DNA of 64,000 nucleotides from Raoultibacter massiliensis (lineage in GTDB: Bacteria; Actinomycetota; Coriobacteriia; Coriobacteriales; Eggerthellaceae). The DNA is taken from assembly GCF_900199545.1 (NCBI RefSeq), contig NZ_LT962671.1:749571-813570 (forward strand), given 5' to 3'. The notes under the pieces are model-generated. The model worked only from the letters and a program-made list of their open reading frames with translations. It had not been told where the DNA came from and made no database searches. The first letter of the stretch is position 1, and each line of letters starts with the position of its first letter. Positions 1-8,053 of the stretch are shown in pieces. The translations under genes were made by a program, and so were the position numbers.

Positions 1-1
1 C

Positions 2-82
2 GGCGCGCCGGCTGCCCCGAAGGCCCCTGGCGCGCCGAGCGCTCCCAAAGCGCCGGGAGCCCCCAAGGCACCAGGGGCGTAG
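2..82 (+). CDS. C-terminal tail of an Ala/Pro/Gly/Lys-rich protein (partial)
   Basis: The reading frame is open from the left edge to a TAG stop at 80-82 and encodes 26 residues made almost only of Ala, Pro, Gly and Lys, in short repeats of the type APKAPGAP. The start and main domain lie outside the window. Such tails are flexible, positively charged linkers or disordered ends; no function can be read from them. The regular codon-level repeat and the clean stop support a real gene end rather than chance. Confidence 0.55.
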   Translation, partial: GAPAAPKAPGAPSAPKAPGAPKAPGA

Positions 83-280
83 AGGCGGCACCCGCTGCGG
101 CGTCGTCAGATTTGCAAGGGCGTTGCGTTTGTGGTGCGGTTGGCGTATCGAGGCGGGTATCGGAGCTGCTCCGGGCCCGCCTTTGCGTTTTGACAGGCGC
201 AGCTTTGCCTGCAGTTGCGTTTGCCGTTGCGGTATGGCCCGTCGTTTGCGGGGGGCTTCGCGAGACGAGCAGGCGCATGC

Positions 281-841
281 CTACATTGGCTTGAGGTTCT
301 TATCGAGCCGTTCGATCATCCATGCGAGGCGCCTGTTTCGGCCCGCATCGGTTTTCGCATCGAAGTACGCGCGCGTATAGGTTTTCTTGACCGACGGCGA
401 CATGGCAAGGAAGTTTGCGTGTGCGGGTTCGTGCCCTTCGAGCGCCCGGGCAACCTGTTCGATCTGATCCTCGGTTGCCTGCTGGGGTTTTGGCGCATCC
501 CATTGGCCGTTTCGCTTGGCTTCTTCGATTTTCGCGCGCCCGTGGTCGGTCATGGATCCCTGGCCTTCGAGCTTTTCGACCAGGGCCTTGTTCTTCTCCG
601 ACCATTTGCTGTTCACCCGGCGCTGCGAGAAATACTTGCGGTAGGTTGCGCCGTCGATGCTTTGCATCTGCCCGTCGATCCATCCGAAGCAGAGAGCCTC
701 TTCGAGCGCTTCGGATGCTTTGAGCGTCTTCGGACCGCCTGCTTTCCCGAACAAAAGCCAGACGCCGTCGGTTGATTCGCAGTTGTCGGCGAGCCAGGTT
801 CTGAAATCTTCGCGGGTGGGAAAGCAGATCGGCTCGTTCAT
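281..841 (-). CDS. YdeI/OmpD-associated family protein
   Basis: Encodes 186 residues. The N-terminal half (about residues 1-90) has the YdeI-family pattern: WL..N....GVWLLF, then EALCFGWIDGQ, then the Y..YFSQRR..SKWS..NK block. The C-terminal half is the helical DUF1905-like tail ending in R..WMIERL. The family is small, cytoplasmic and poorly characterised; some members have been linked to bacteriocin or peptide tolerance. The gene is monocistronic, and an imperfect palindrome at 879-899 lies just upstream of its start. Family membership is clear; the biochemical role is unknown. Confidence 0.85.
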   Translation of the reverse strand: MNEPICFPTREDFRTWLADNCESTDGVWLLFGKAGGPKTLKASEALEEALCFGWIDGQMQSIDGATYRKYFSQRRVNSKWSEKNKALVEKLEGQGSMTDHGRAKIEEAKRNGQWDAPKPQQATEDQIEQVARALEGHEPAHANFLAMSPSVKKTYTRAYFDAKTDAGRNRRLAWMIERLDKNLKPM

Positions 842-878
842 GGCGGCCTCCGTCGCTCACGGGTTTTCCATTTGAAAA

Positions 879-899
879 GGTATCATACTATATGGTACC
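879..899. promoter_or_regulatory. imperfect palindrome between ydeI-like gene and molybdoenzyme gene
   Basis: GGTATCAT (879-886) and ATGGTACC (892-899) form an inverted repeat with one mismatched position per arm, in an AT-rich patch inside an otherwise GC-rich intergenic region. It is closest to the minus-strand gene starting at 841 and overlaps possible -10 sequences on that strand. A regulator site is plausible but unproven. Confidence 0.35.
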
Positions 900-1071
900 C
901 GCCTGTTCTCGTGCAAACGGGATGGTTATTACAAAAATGAAATATCTATTACGGATGATTCAATTGAACGGGCGAATCCTCTTGGGAATACTGTGGCTCA
1001 TGTGCTTCGCCCGTGCAGTAAGCTATGCGGGGCGAGGTTGATGGACGAGAGATGAGAGGGGTGGATCGCTC

Positions 1072-3729
1072 ATGGGGAATCATGGTGCGACAAAAAACGC
1101 CATTACGCGGCGTTCGTTCGTCGGCGCGAGTGCCGCAGCCATTGCCGGGTTGGCGATGGTGGGCTGCCAGCCCGAAAACAAGTTGGAAGAAGTCGAGCCT
1201 CAGGCTGAAGGTGCAATGGCTGATGCGGAACTCGATCCAACAATCGAGGGCAAATGGGTTACGGCTTGTTGCAACAACAACTGCGGCGGCATGTGCTTGA
1301 ACAGGGTTTACGTTGTCGACGGGGTTGTTGTCCGGCAGAAGACCGATGACACGACCGAGGATTCCATGGCAGCACCGCAGCTGCGCGCATGCCCGCGCGG
1401 CCGCTCGAAGAAGCAGCACACCTTTGGCGCCGATCGCTTGAAGTACCCCATGAAACGTAAGAACTGGGAGCCTCATACTGGCGGTAAAAAGGAGTTGCGC
1501 GGTATAGACGAGTGGGTGCGCATCAGCTGGGACGAAGCATCCGAGATCATCGCCGACGAGCTGAAGAACACGATCGACCAGCACGGCAACCGCGCCATTT
1601 TGTTCCCTGGTCAGTGCAAGGGCAATATCATGAACGTGATCAACTCGATCGGCGGCGCTACAACTTCCATCACCTCCGGCTCCATGGGTACCGCCGTATA
1701 CCATTCGACGGTCATGGGTATGCCGGTGATGGGGCTGGGCGAAGAGAACGATCGCACTGACTGGGTCAACGCCGATTATATCGTGCTGTACGGATGCAAT
1801 CAGGCATGGGCGTCCCCGGGAACCTATATGTACTACTTTAACGAGGCCAAGAAGGCGGGAGTTCAATTCGTCTTCGTCGGTCCTGAGTACAATGCGACCG
1901 CTGCGCACTTCAACGCGAAGTGGATCCAGGTGCGTCCCGGTTCCGATTTGGCGTTTCTTTTGGCCGTTGCCTATCAGATGTTCGTAAACGACGAGCAGGA
2001 TCCGGGGTCGGTCATCGATTGGGATTTTCTTGCCAAGTACACCGTTGGCATCGACGGCGATAGCATGCCCGATGATGCGAAGGTCGATGAGAACTTCCGC
2101 GACTACGTGATGGGTGCTTACGACGGTCAGCCGAAGACGCCCGAGTGGGCATCGGCGATTTGCGGCACGCCTGTCGAGGACATCGAGTTCTACGCCGACA
2201 TGCTTAAGAAAGACAATGCGGTTACCACGCTGCGGAGCTATGCTGCGTTCCGCACGAACGACTCCGACGATACGAACTACGCATGGATGACGGTGAGTCT
2301 GATGGGCGGGCATCTGGGCAAGCCCGGAAATTCCACCGGCACCGCTTACCATAACTGCGTGGGCAGCTGCATCGATGACATCTTCCATCCGGGTGCTTCG
2401 GGCGCCCCGGCTGCTCCGGCGAACCCCGTTACCGATGTCGTCAACGATCCCGAGCAATGGAGTGCCATCCTGACCGGCAAGTTCAATTGTCGGGGATCGG
2501 TCCTCGAGTGCCCGCCTGAGGACCGCAGGGAAATCGATACGCGTCTCATCGTGTTTACGGAGGCAAGCCCGATGAACACGCTGCTCGACACTGCTTCGGC
2601 AATCGATGCCGTCAGGAAGGTCGACTTCGTGTTCGCTACGGCTCGCGCGTTTACCACCCAGGCGCAGTATTCGGACGTGGTTTTGCCGGTGATCACCGAA
2701 TGGGAGAAAGTCGGCGATTTACGCGGCGGTTCGGTGATGACGCTCAAGAATCGTGAGGCCCTCATCGGCGCGACGCAGGTGTGCGAACCGCTTTTCGAGG
2801 CAAAATCCGACAAGGACATCGCTCGGGGGATTGCTGAGAAACTCGGGCTTAATGCTGACGAGCTTTTCCCGTTGAGCGACGAACAGGAGTTCTTCAACAT
2901 TCTTGCCGGCACGACGATGAAATCCGCCGAAACCGGTGAGTTCGTTCCGTTCCTCACGATTACCGAGGACGACATTGCTTCGCGGGGTGTCGAGGGCGAG
3001 CCGCAGGAAGGCGTTATCTCGATCGGCGAGTTTCTTGAAAAAGGAATCTACAAGGTTGAGCGAAAGCCGGGCGACGCCTACACCTACTACGGATACCAAG
3101 CGTTCATTGAGGATCCCGAAGCGAATCCACGCGCCACTCCGAGCGGCAAATTCGAAATCTACAGCCAGACGAAGGCTGATGCGCTCAACGGATGCGGATA
3201 CACCGCCGACGGTTTCGTCTGGAAACCCTATCCGACCTACAAGGCTCCTGTGAATGGCTACGAAGCTTCGTTCGCTGACTTCGAGGGCGGCGTGAAGGGC
3301 GATTATCCCTACCAGATATTCAATCCCCACTACCTGCGTCGTTCGCATACTCAGTTCGACAATCTGCCGTACTTGCGTCAGGCATTCTCGAACCCTGTGT
3401 TCATCTCGGCGGTAGACGCAGCGGAGAAGGGCATCGAGGACGGCGATACTGTGCGCATCTACAACGAGAGATCCCAGTCGCTGCGCCCCGCCAGCGTAAC
3501 CGAGCGCCTTATGCCCGGCGTTGTAGCCCTCCCTCATGGCCCTTGGGTCGATATGGATAAAGACGGCGTCGACCATGTGGGTGCCGAGAATCTGTTCACC
3601 GCGCCGGTTACGTCGGGCATGGGCGTTGCCGGCTACAACACCAACCTGATCAACTTCGAAAAATACGAGGGCGCCTCGCTCGAGGAAGACTACCTGCTCG
3701 CGCAGCGCATTCCTGCGATCGAGGAATAA
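1072..3729 (+). CDS. Tat-exported molybdopterin oxidoreductase, DMSO reductase family, catalytic subunit
   Basis: Encodes 885 residues. The N-terminus carries a twin-arginine signal (RRSFVGASAAA, about residues 14-24) ending in AMVGC, so it may also be lipid-anchored. A C-x3-C-x3-C motif near residues 65-75 with a fourth Cys in LRACPRG gives the N-terminal [4Fe-4S] site. The body (about 100-700) is the molybdopterin-bis-MGD fold and the C-terminal 150 residues match the dinucleotide-binding domain. It should reduce or oxidise a small substrate outside the cytoplasmic membrane; the substrate cannot be told from sequence, and this family in Eggerthellaceae includes DMSO/TMAO-type reductases and catechol dehydroxylases. 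A good GA-rich Shine-Dalgarno precedes the ATG. It heads a cluster with an Fe-S subunit, a chaperone and a two-component system. Confidence 0.93.
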   Translation: MGNHGATKNAITRRSFVGASAAAIAGLAMVGCQPENKLEEVEPQAEGAMADAELDPTIEGKWVTACCNNNCGGMCLNRVYVVDGVVVRQKTDDTTEDSMAAPQLRACPRGRSKKQHTFGADRLKYPMKRKNWEPHTGGKKELRGIDEWVRISWDEASEIIADELKNTIDQHGNRAILFPGQCKGNIMNVINSIGGATTSITSGSMGTAVYHSTVMGMPVMGLGEENDRTDWVNADYIVLYGCNQAWASPGTYMYYFNEAKKAGVQFVFVGPEYNATAAHFNAKWIQVRPGSDLAFLLAVAYQMFVNDEQDPGSVIDWDFLAKYTVGIDGDSMPDDAKVDENFRDYVMGAYDGQPKTPEWASAICGTPVEDIEFYADMLKKDNAVTTLRSYAAFRTNDSDDTNYAWMTVSLMGGHLGKPGNSTGTAYHNCVGSCIDDIFHPGASGAPAAPANPVTDVVNDPEQWSAILTGKFNCRGSVLECPPEDRREIDTRLIVFTEASPMNTLLDTASAIDAVRKVDFVFATARAFTTQAQYSDVVLPVITEWEKVGDLRGGSVMTLKNREALIGATQVCEPLFEAKSDKDIARGIAEKLGLNADELFPLSDEQEFFNILAGTTMKSAETGEFVPFLTITEDDIASRGVEGEPQEGVISIGEFLEKGIYKVERKPGDAYTYYGYQAFIEDPEANPRATPSGKFEIYSQTKADALNGCGYTADGFVWKPYPTYKAPVNGYEASFADFEGGVKGDYPYQIFNPHYLRRSHTQFDNLPYLRQAFSNPVFISAVDAAEKGIEDGDTVRIYNERSQSLRPASVTERLMPGVVALPHGPWVDMDKDGVDHVGAENLFTAPVTSGMGVAGYNTNLINFEKYEGASLEEDYLLAQRIPAIEE

Positions 3730-3744
3730 GGGGGAGAAGAAGCC

Positions 3745-4323
3745 ATGACCCAATTCGGTTTTTATTTCAATCAAGAAGACTGCATCGGCTGCAAGGTGTG
3801 CCAAGTCGTGTGCTGCGATCGCAACGATCTTGCGCCCGGTATCACATTTCGCCGTGTCGAATCGTACGAAACGGGTTCTTACCCCGATGCCACCCTGTAT
3901 CATTATTCGCTGACCTGCAATCACTGCGCGAGCCCTGCATGCGTTGCAAATTGCCCGTCGGGTGCTATGCAGAAAGACCCCGACGACGGTACGGTGTTTA
4001 TCGACTATGCCGAATGCATTGGATGCGGAACGTGCGTGAAGTCGTGTCCGTATGGCGTCCCCGTTCTGCAGGAAGACAAGGGCACGTCGGGCAAATGCGA
4101 CGGGTGCAAGCCGTTTCGCGATGCGGGACAGAACCCTGTATGCGTTGACGCCTGCGTAATGCGTGCGATCGAATGGGGCGATATCGAAGAGCTGAGGGCG
4201 AAGCACGGCGATGCCGTCAGCGATCTTCCTATCCTGCCCAGCTCAAGTGAAACCAACCCGTCGCTTCTCGTCACACCGAAAGAAGCGGCGCTGAACGAGC
4301 AGTTCAAGCCGTTTATCGTATAG
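3745..4323 (+). CDS. four-cluster ferredoxin subunit (DmsB-like)
   Basis: Encodes 192 residues with four cysteine groups: CIGCKVCQ near residue 14, CNHCASPACVANC near 55, CIGCGTCVKSC near 92, and CDGCKP...CVDAC near 117-135. This is the 16-Cys plan of DmsB/NrfC/PhsB electron-transfer subunits that hold four [4Fe-4S] clusters and pass electrons to the molybdoenzyme. It begins 15 nt after the catalytic subunit stop behind a GGGGGAGAAG ribosome site, so the two are co-translated. It has no signal peptide and would be carried out with its partner through the Tat system. No DmsC-like membrane anchor follows, so the quinol connection is not visible here. Confidence 0.93.
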   Translation: MTQFGFYFNQEDCIGCKVCQVVCCDRNDLAPGITFRRVESYETGSYPDATLYHYSLTCNHCASPACVANCPSGAMQKDPDDGTVFIDYAECIGCGTCVKSCPYGVPVLQEDKGTSGKCDGCKPFRDAGQNPVCVDACVMRAIEWGDIEELRAKHGDAVSDLPILPSSSETNPSLLVTPKEAALNEQFKPFIV

Positions 4324-4358
4324 CGGCAGTGCGACAAATACTCGATACGCACCGAGAT

Positions 4359-4385
4359 GCCCCGCCGAGCGAGCCTCGGCGGGGC
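4359..4385 (+). other. GC-rich hairpin between ferredoxin subunit and chaperone genes
   Basis: GCCCCGCCGAG (4359-4369) and CTCGGCGGGGC (4375-4385) form a perfect 11-bp stem with a 5-nt loop. No T-run follows, so it is not a classical terminator. It ends 22 nt before the chaperone start and could protect the upstream mRNA or lower expression of the chaperone relative to the enzyme subunits. Confidence 0.6.
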
Positions 4386-4407
4386 GCTTGGGCATAAGGG
4401 GGAAACC

Positions 4408-5067
4408 ATGATTGAAGATGCGACGCTTGATTATCTGGTGGCAAGAAGGTTCGGATACCTGCTGTTCCAGCGGCTGTTCGGAACCGAACCGAGTGACGAA
4501 TTGTTCGATGCGATCGACGAGGACGTCGCCACACGCGCTTTCGGCTTCGTAGACGTCGAAGGAAAGACCGCAGCCTATGGCAGGGAGCTTCTTGATCTTG
4601 CCCAAGCCGAGAACAGGGATCTTGCGGCGAGGCTCTCGGACTACACTCGTCTGTTCGTCGGTCCCGCAGCGCTTCCCGCTCCGCCGTGGGAATCGGTTTA
4701 CCTTGAGGGGAAACGCATGGTCATGCAGCCTTCTACGCTCGATATCCGCAACGTCTATCGCGCACACGGCTTTCTTCCCGCCTTGTACCCACGTGTTCCT
4801 GACGACCATCTTGCACTCGAGCTCGATTTTTTGGCTTCTTTGGCCGCGGAGGCGTGCGATGCTTACGATCGGGGCGATGAGGGAAGGATGCGGGACGCCT
4901 TGGAGGCGAGCGGGGATTTCATCGCCGATCATCCGCTGAAGTGGATCGATGCGTTTGCATGCGATCTGGAAGAAAAAGGCGGGTCCGACTTTTACGCTTG
5001 CGCTGCGAAAGCGCTTGCCTCTTTCATGGTCGCTGATGCCCGAAGGCTTGAAGCGGCGTGCGGTTAG
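4408..5067 (+). CDS. TorD/DmsD-family molybdoenzyme maturation chaperone
   Basis: Encodes 219 residues, all-helical, with the family hallmarks: an N-terminal R..YLLFQRLFG helix, a Y..LFVGPA....PPWES.Y motif near residues 75-95, and a C-terminal helix F......D.....AA. These proteins bind the Tat signal and apo-form of the molybdoenzyme until cofactor insertion is complete, here presumably the 1072-3729 product. An in-frame ATG at 4357 exists, but it lies in the hairpin; the ATG at 4408 has AAGGGGGA just upstream and was chosen. Confidence 0.88.
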   Translation: MIEDATLDYLVARRFGYLLFQRLFGTEPSDELFDAIDEDVATRAFGFVDVEGKTAAYGRELLDLAQAENRDLAARLSDYTRLFVGPAALPAPPWESVYLEGKRMVMQPSTLDIRNVYRAHGFLPALYPRVPDDHLALELDFLASLAAEACDAYDRGDEGRMRDALEASGDFIADHPLKWIDAFACDLEEKGGSDFYACAAKALASFMVADARRLEAACG

Positions 5068-5142
5068 CGTGTAGCATAGAAGGATCGAAACGCAAGCGAT
5101 GACGTGTGGGCAACGTGTTCGGGCAGAGCGCCAAGGGGGAGT

Positions 5143-6822
5143 ATGGCCGTTCGAAGGAAAGTGGGTATCAAGGCAAAATTCGCAGTGCTGTTCGTTGCTA
5201 CTGCGGTGGTTTTGCTCGCCGTGAACGCCGTGTGGCGCGAATCGGTCCAGCACGATCAGGTGGAGCGCGAGATGCTCGAATCAGCGCATATGCTGGCCAC
5301 CGAGATGAATGCGGTTTGGGATTTCATGGAGGTGAACCAAAGCCAGTTCGTTCGAAACGAAGACGGTACCTACAATGTGTACTGTGTGGTTGCGGCGAAG
5401 GTTGTTGCGCAGAAATTCACCAACAGCAGCGGCGGCATCATTATCCACTATACCAACATCGAGACGCGCAAACCCGCCGATGCCCCCGACGAATACGAGC
5501 TCGAAGCGCTGTACGCCCTGCGCGATAACCCCGACAGCAAAGCCTACTACGGGTTGGTCGACTATCAGGGATCCAAAGCGTTTCGGTACGTCGAGCCCCT
5601 GTGGATGGCGGAATCGTGTCTCGAGTGCCACGGTGGACCCGAGGGAGAGCTCGATGTCATGGGCTTTCCGAAAGAGGGGCGAGAAGTGGGGGATCTTGCG
5701 GGTGCTGCGAGCATCATCATCCCCGCGGACACCTATCTTGCCGGAGCACAGGAGAGTGCGACACGCGAGACGCTCGTGTTCTTCCTCTTTTTGGCAAGTT
5801 GTATGCTTGTGGCGTTCTATGGCATATCTCGGCTGGTTACGAAACCGCTGCGGAAGCTGGGTGCGGTTTCGGAGAGGCTTGAGCGGCACGACTTCGATGT
5901 GAGCCTTGACGGTATCGGGCAGCGCGACGAGATGGAGGATCTTGCCCAGCGATTCGATTCGATGGCCAAGGAGCTCAAGACGCTTTACGAGCATTTGGAA
6001 TCGGAAGTCGAGGTTCGCACGGCGCAGATCATCGAATCGAACAAGGTGCTCGAGCTGCAGCGCGTCGAACTCGAAAACATGAACCGCATGCTTCAGCACG
6101 ACAACGAGTTAAAAGAGGATTTTCTCGCTACGGTAAGCCACGAGATGCGTACGCCGCTCACCTCTATACTGGCGTTCGTCGACATTTGGGAGCAGACAAA
6201 TGCGCCCCGCAACAACGACGAAAAGAAGATCATGGGCGAAATGAAGTTCAGCAGCCAAGTGCTTTTATCGATGGTGAACAACATGCTCGACCTGTCACGT
6301 ATCGAGGCGGGTCGTACGGAGCTGTCGCTTGGCCCCGTCGATGTGGCGGATCTGCTGGGCATCGTCAGAGACGGCGTGACGTTCCTTGCCGAGAAGAAGG
6401 CGGCGAGCGTATCCGTTGCGGTTGACGAGAATGTTCCGGTCATCATGACCGACTGCGAAAAGCTCAGGCGCATCGTCGAGAACCTCGCGTCGAACGCGGT
6501 GAAATTCATCGACTCGGGCGGGCATGTGCGTTTGAGCGGGAGTTACAGCGAGGCTTCCCGGAAGCTTACATTGTCGGTGGCGGACGACGGGTGCGGCATC
6601 GATCCCGAGGACATGCCGCTTCTGTTCGAACGGTTCGTCAAGGGGTCGAACGCAAACCATGCCATCGGGCGTTCGTACGGAAGCAGCGGGCTGGGGCTTG
6701 CGCTGGTGAAAGATCTGACCGATTTGCTTGGGGGAGTCGTCGAAGTCGAATCCCGGATAGGGCAAGGCAGCGTGTTCACGGTTGTGCTGCCGGTCGAGCC
6801 GCTGGATACGATCGACGAATAG
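5143..6822 (+). CDS. sensor histidine kinase with DUF3365 heme-sensor domain
   Basis: Encodes 559 residues. A membrane segment at about 10-28 is followed by an extracytoplasmic DUF3365 (Tll0287-like) domain containing C159-L-E-C-H163, a c-type heme attachment motif. A second membrane segment (about 211-230), a HAMP domain (about 232-285) and a coiled coil lead to a HisKA domain with the phosphorylated H333 (SHEMRTPLTS) and a HATPase with GSSGLGLAL. It probably senses redox state or a small ligand through heme outside the membrane. A GTG at 5104 would add 13 residues; the ATG at 5143 was chosen for its CAAGGGGGA ribosome site. It lies directly after the chaperone gene and before a response regulator. 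Confidence 0.9.
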   Translation: MAVRRKVGIKAKFAVLFVATAVVLLAVNAVWRESVQHDQVEREMLESAHMLATEMNAVWDFMEVNQSQFVRNEDGTYNVYCVVAAKVVAQKFTNSSGGIIIHYTNIETRKPADAPDEYELEALYALRDNPDSKAYYGLVDYQGSKAFRYVEPLWMAESCLECHGGPEGELDVMGFPKEGREVGDLAGAASIIIPADTYLAGAQESATRETLVFFLFLASCMLVAFYGISRLVTKPLRKLGAVSERLERHDFDVSLDGIGQRDEMEDLAQRFDSMAKELKTLYEHLESEVEVRTAQIIESNKVLELQRVELENMNRMLQHDNELKEDFLATVSHEMRTPLTSILAFVDIWEQTNAPRNNDEKKIMGEMKFSSQVLLSMVNNMLDLSRIEAGRTELSLGPVDVADLLGIVRDGVTFLAEKKAASVSVAVDENVPVIMTDCEKLRRIVENLASNAVKFIDSGGHVRLSGSYSEASRKLTLSVADDGCGIDPEDMPLLFERFVKGSNANHAIGRSYGSSGLGLALVKDLTDLLGGVVEVESRIGQGSVFTVVLPVEPLDTIDE

Positions 6823-6887
6823 GAGCTATTTCCTGCTTTCGCTTTGGCGGGTGGAAGCGTTGGTGAAACAAGGTAACGGGAGGATGC

Positions 6888-7577
6888 ATGAAGATATTGT
6901 TTGCAGACGATGACGAGGGGATGCGTACGCTCGTCGAACATATTTTCAAGGAAAACGGTTACGAGTACATATGCGCTAAAGATGGGGAGGAGGCGCTTGG
7001 GTTGTTCGAGCGGGAGCATCCCGACATGGTCCTACTTGATGTGGTGATGCCGAAGCTCGACGGCTACGAGGTGTGCGGTCGGCTGCGCACGATGGGGCAG
7101 ACTGTGCCGATCATCATGCTTACCGCGAAAGGCGATATCGTTGACAAGAGCGTAGGTTTCAAGATGGGGGCAGACGACTACCTTGTCAAACCCTTCGTCT
7201 CCCAAGAGCTTCTGCTGCGCATGGAGGCTCTCGCACGGCGTTCGCTCATGGGTGCCAAAAGGACTTTGGGTTCCGACGTTCTTAAGCTGGGTGGACTCGA
7301 GCTCGACGCGGTGAATCATCGGGTCGTCGTTCGCGGCGATTCGATTGTGCTGACGCCGAAGGAGTTTCAGTTGCTTGCGATTCTGGCGAGCAATCCCGGA
7401 CAGGTGTACTCGCATAAAGAGCTTACCGAAGAAATATGGGGCGAAAGCTATACGGGGGAGATTACGAGCATCACGGTGCTGGTGCATCGGCTCCGCGGAA
7501 AGATCGAAGAGGATCCGGCAAACCCTCAGTTCGTCCAAACCGTCTGGCACGCCGGGTATCGGTTCGGTTCGGCGTAG
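6888..7577 (+). CDS. OmpR/PhoB-family response regulator
   Basis: Encodes 229 residues: a receiver domain (about 1-120) with acidic pocket D7-D8-D9, phosphoacceptor D51 in LLDVVMP and the conserved K in LVKPF, then a winged-helix domain (about 130-227) with LTPKEFQLL and VHRLRGKIE. It follows the heme-sensor kinase by 65 nt and is its likely partner. The natural target is the molybdoenzyme cluster just upstream, an inference from gene order only. A GGGAGG ribosome site precedes the ATG. Confidence 0.93.
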   Translation: MKILFADDDEGMRTLVEHIFKENGYEYICAKDGEEALGLFEREHPDMVLLDVVMPKLDGYEVCGRLRTMGQTVPIIMLTAKGDIVDKSVGFKMGADDYLVKPFVSQELLLRMEALARRSLMGAKRTLGSDVLKLGGLELDAVNHRVVVRGDSIVLTPKEFQLLAILASNPGQVYSHKELTEEIWGESYTGEITSITVLVHRLRGKIEEDPANPQFVQTVWHAGYRFGSA

Positions 7578-7632
7578 CTCGGCGAAGTTCCTTAGGTTCT
7601 TAAAGTTTTTTTCGCCGATTCGAAAATCATGG

Positions 7633-7660
7633 TTGCGCGCAGGGGAATCGCGAGTATACT
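7633..7660 (+). promoter_or_regulatory. promoter of the ilv operon
   Basis: A -35-like TTGCGC (7633-7638) and -10 TATACT (7655-7660) are separated by 16 nt. The expected start of transcription, near 7667, lies shortly before the 5' end of the T-box-like leader, so placement fits a leader-controlled operon. Confidence 0.6.
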
Positions 7661-7689
7661 CGGTACCCAACAAATCCATAGCTTCAAAT

Positions 7690-8053
7690 GCGTTGACGAG
7701 GAAAGTACGGACGAATCCATCTTCAGAGAGCTGGCGGTTGCTGCAAGCCAGTGGTGGACGGCCCGAAAGCCACCTTTGAGCAGTCGAGTTCGAACGACAT
7801 GGCCGCAGCCAGGCAACTCCTGGCGTGCACCATGGCAAGTAGTCTTGAACCGGTGACAACCGTTATCAGTCCGATCGAAGAGCGCAGCGTCCGAAGCGCG
7901 CGTGTCTTCCTTTACCTGATGGTCCTGGTGCAAGCTTCTTGCGGCGGGATTTTTTGTTTTCAGGGTGCAATGGCCGCACACCGATCGCCCGCAGGGCGGC
8001 ATCGGCTGTTCGGGCTGCACCGCGGCATATGACGGACGGAAGGAAGGCATGAC
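7690..8053 (+). promoter_or_regulatory. T-box-like leader of ilvDBNC, with atypical specifier and T-box bulge
   Basis: Stem I hallmarks are present. TTGACGAGGAAAGTACGG (7693-7710) holds the kink-turn/GA region and the AGTA loop-E strand. AGAGAG-CTGG (7725-7734) and the distal loop GGTTGCTGCAAG, closed by CTGGC/GCCAG, follow. CCGAAAGCCACCTTTGAGC (7763-7781) gives the GAA strand and lower stem. CGG/CCG, TCCATC/GGTGGA and AGG/CCT pairings fold consistently. The specifier position reads near GCC, not an Ile, Leu or Val codon. The 3' motif at 8012-8025, GGGCTGCACCGCGG, resembles the T-box sequence but departs from its UGGN bulge. No terminator follows; the ribosome site lies about 20 nt downstream, so control is probably translational. 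Confidence 0.75.

Noticed and set aside
5066-5081. GTTAGCGTGTAGCATA after the chaperone gene as another operator
   Set aside because: Only the left half matches, it has no symmetry, and it includes the chaperone stop codon rather than a promoter.
7941-7960. T-run at 7951-7960 as the T-box terminator
   Set aside because: The only stem directly before it is 5 bp, and the T-box-like motif lies after it, the reverse of the expected order.
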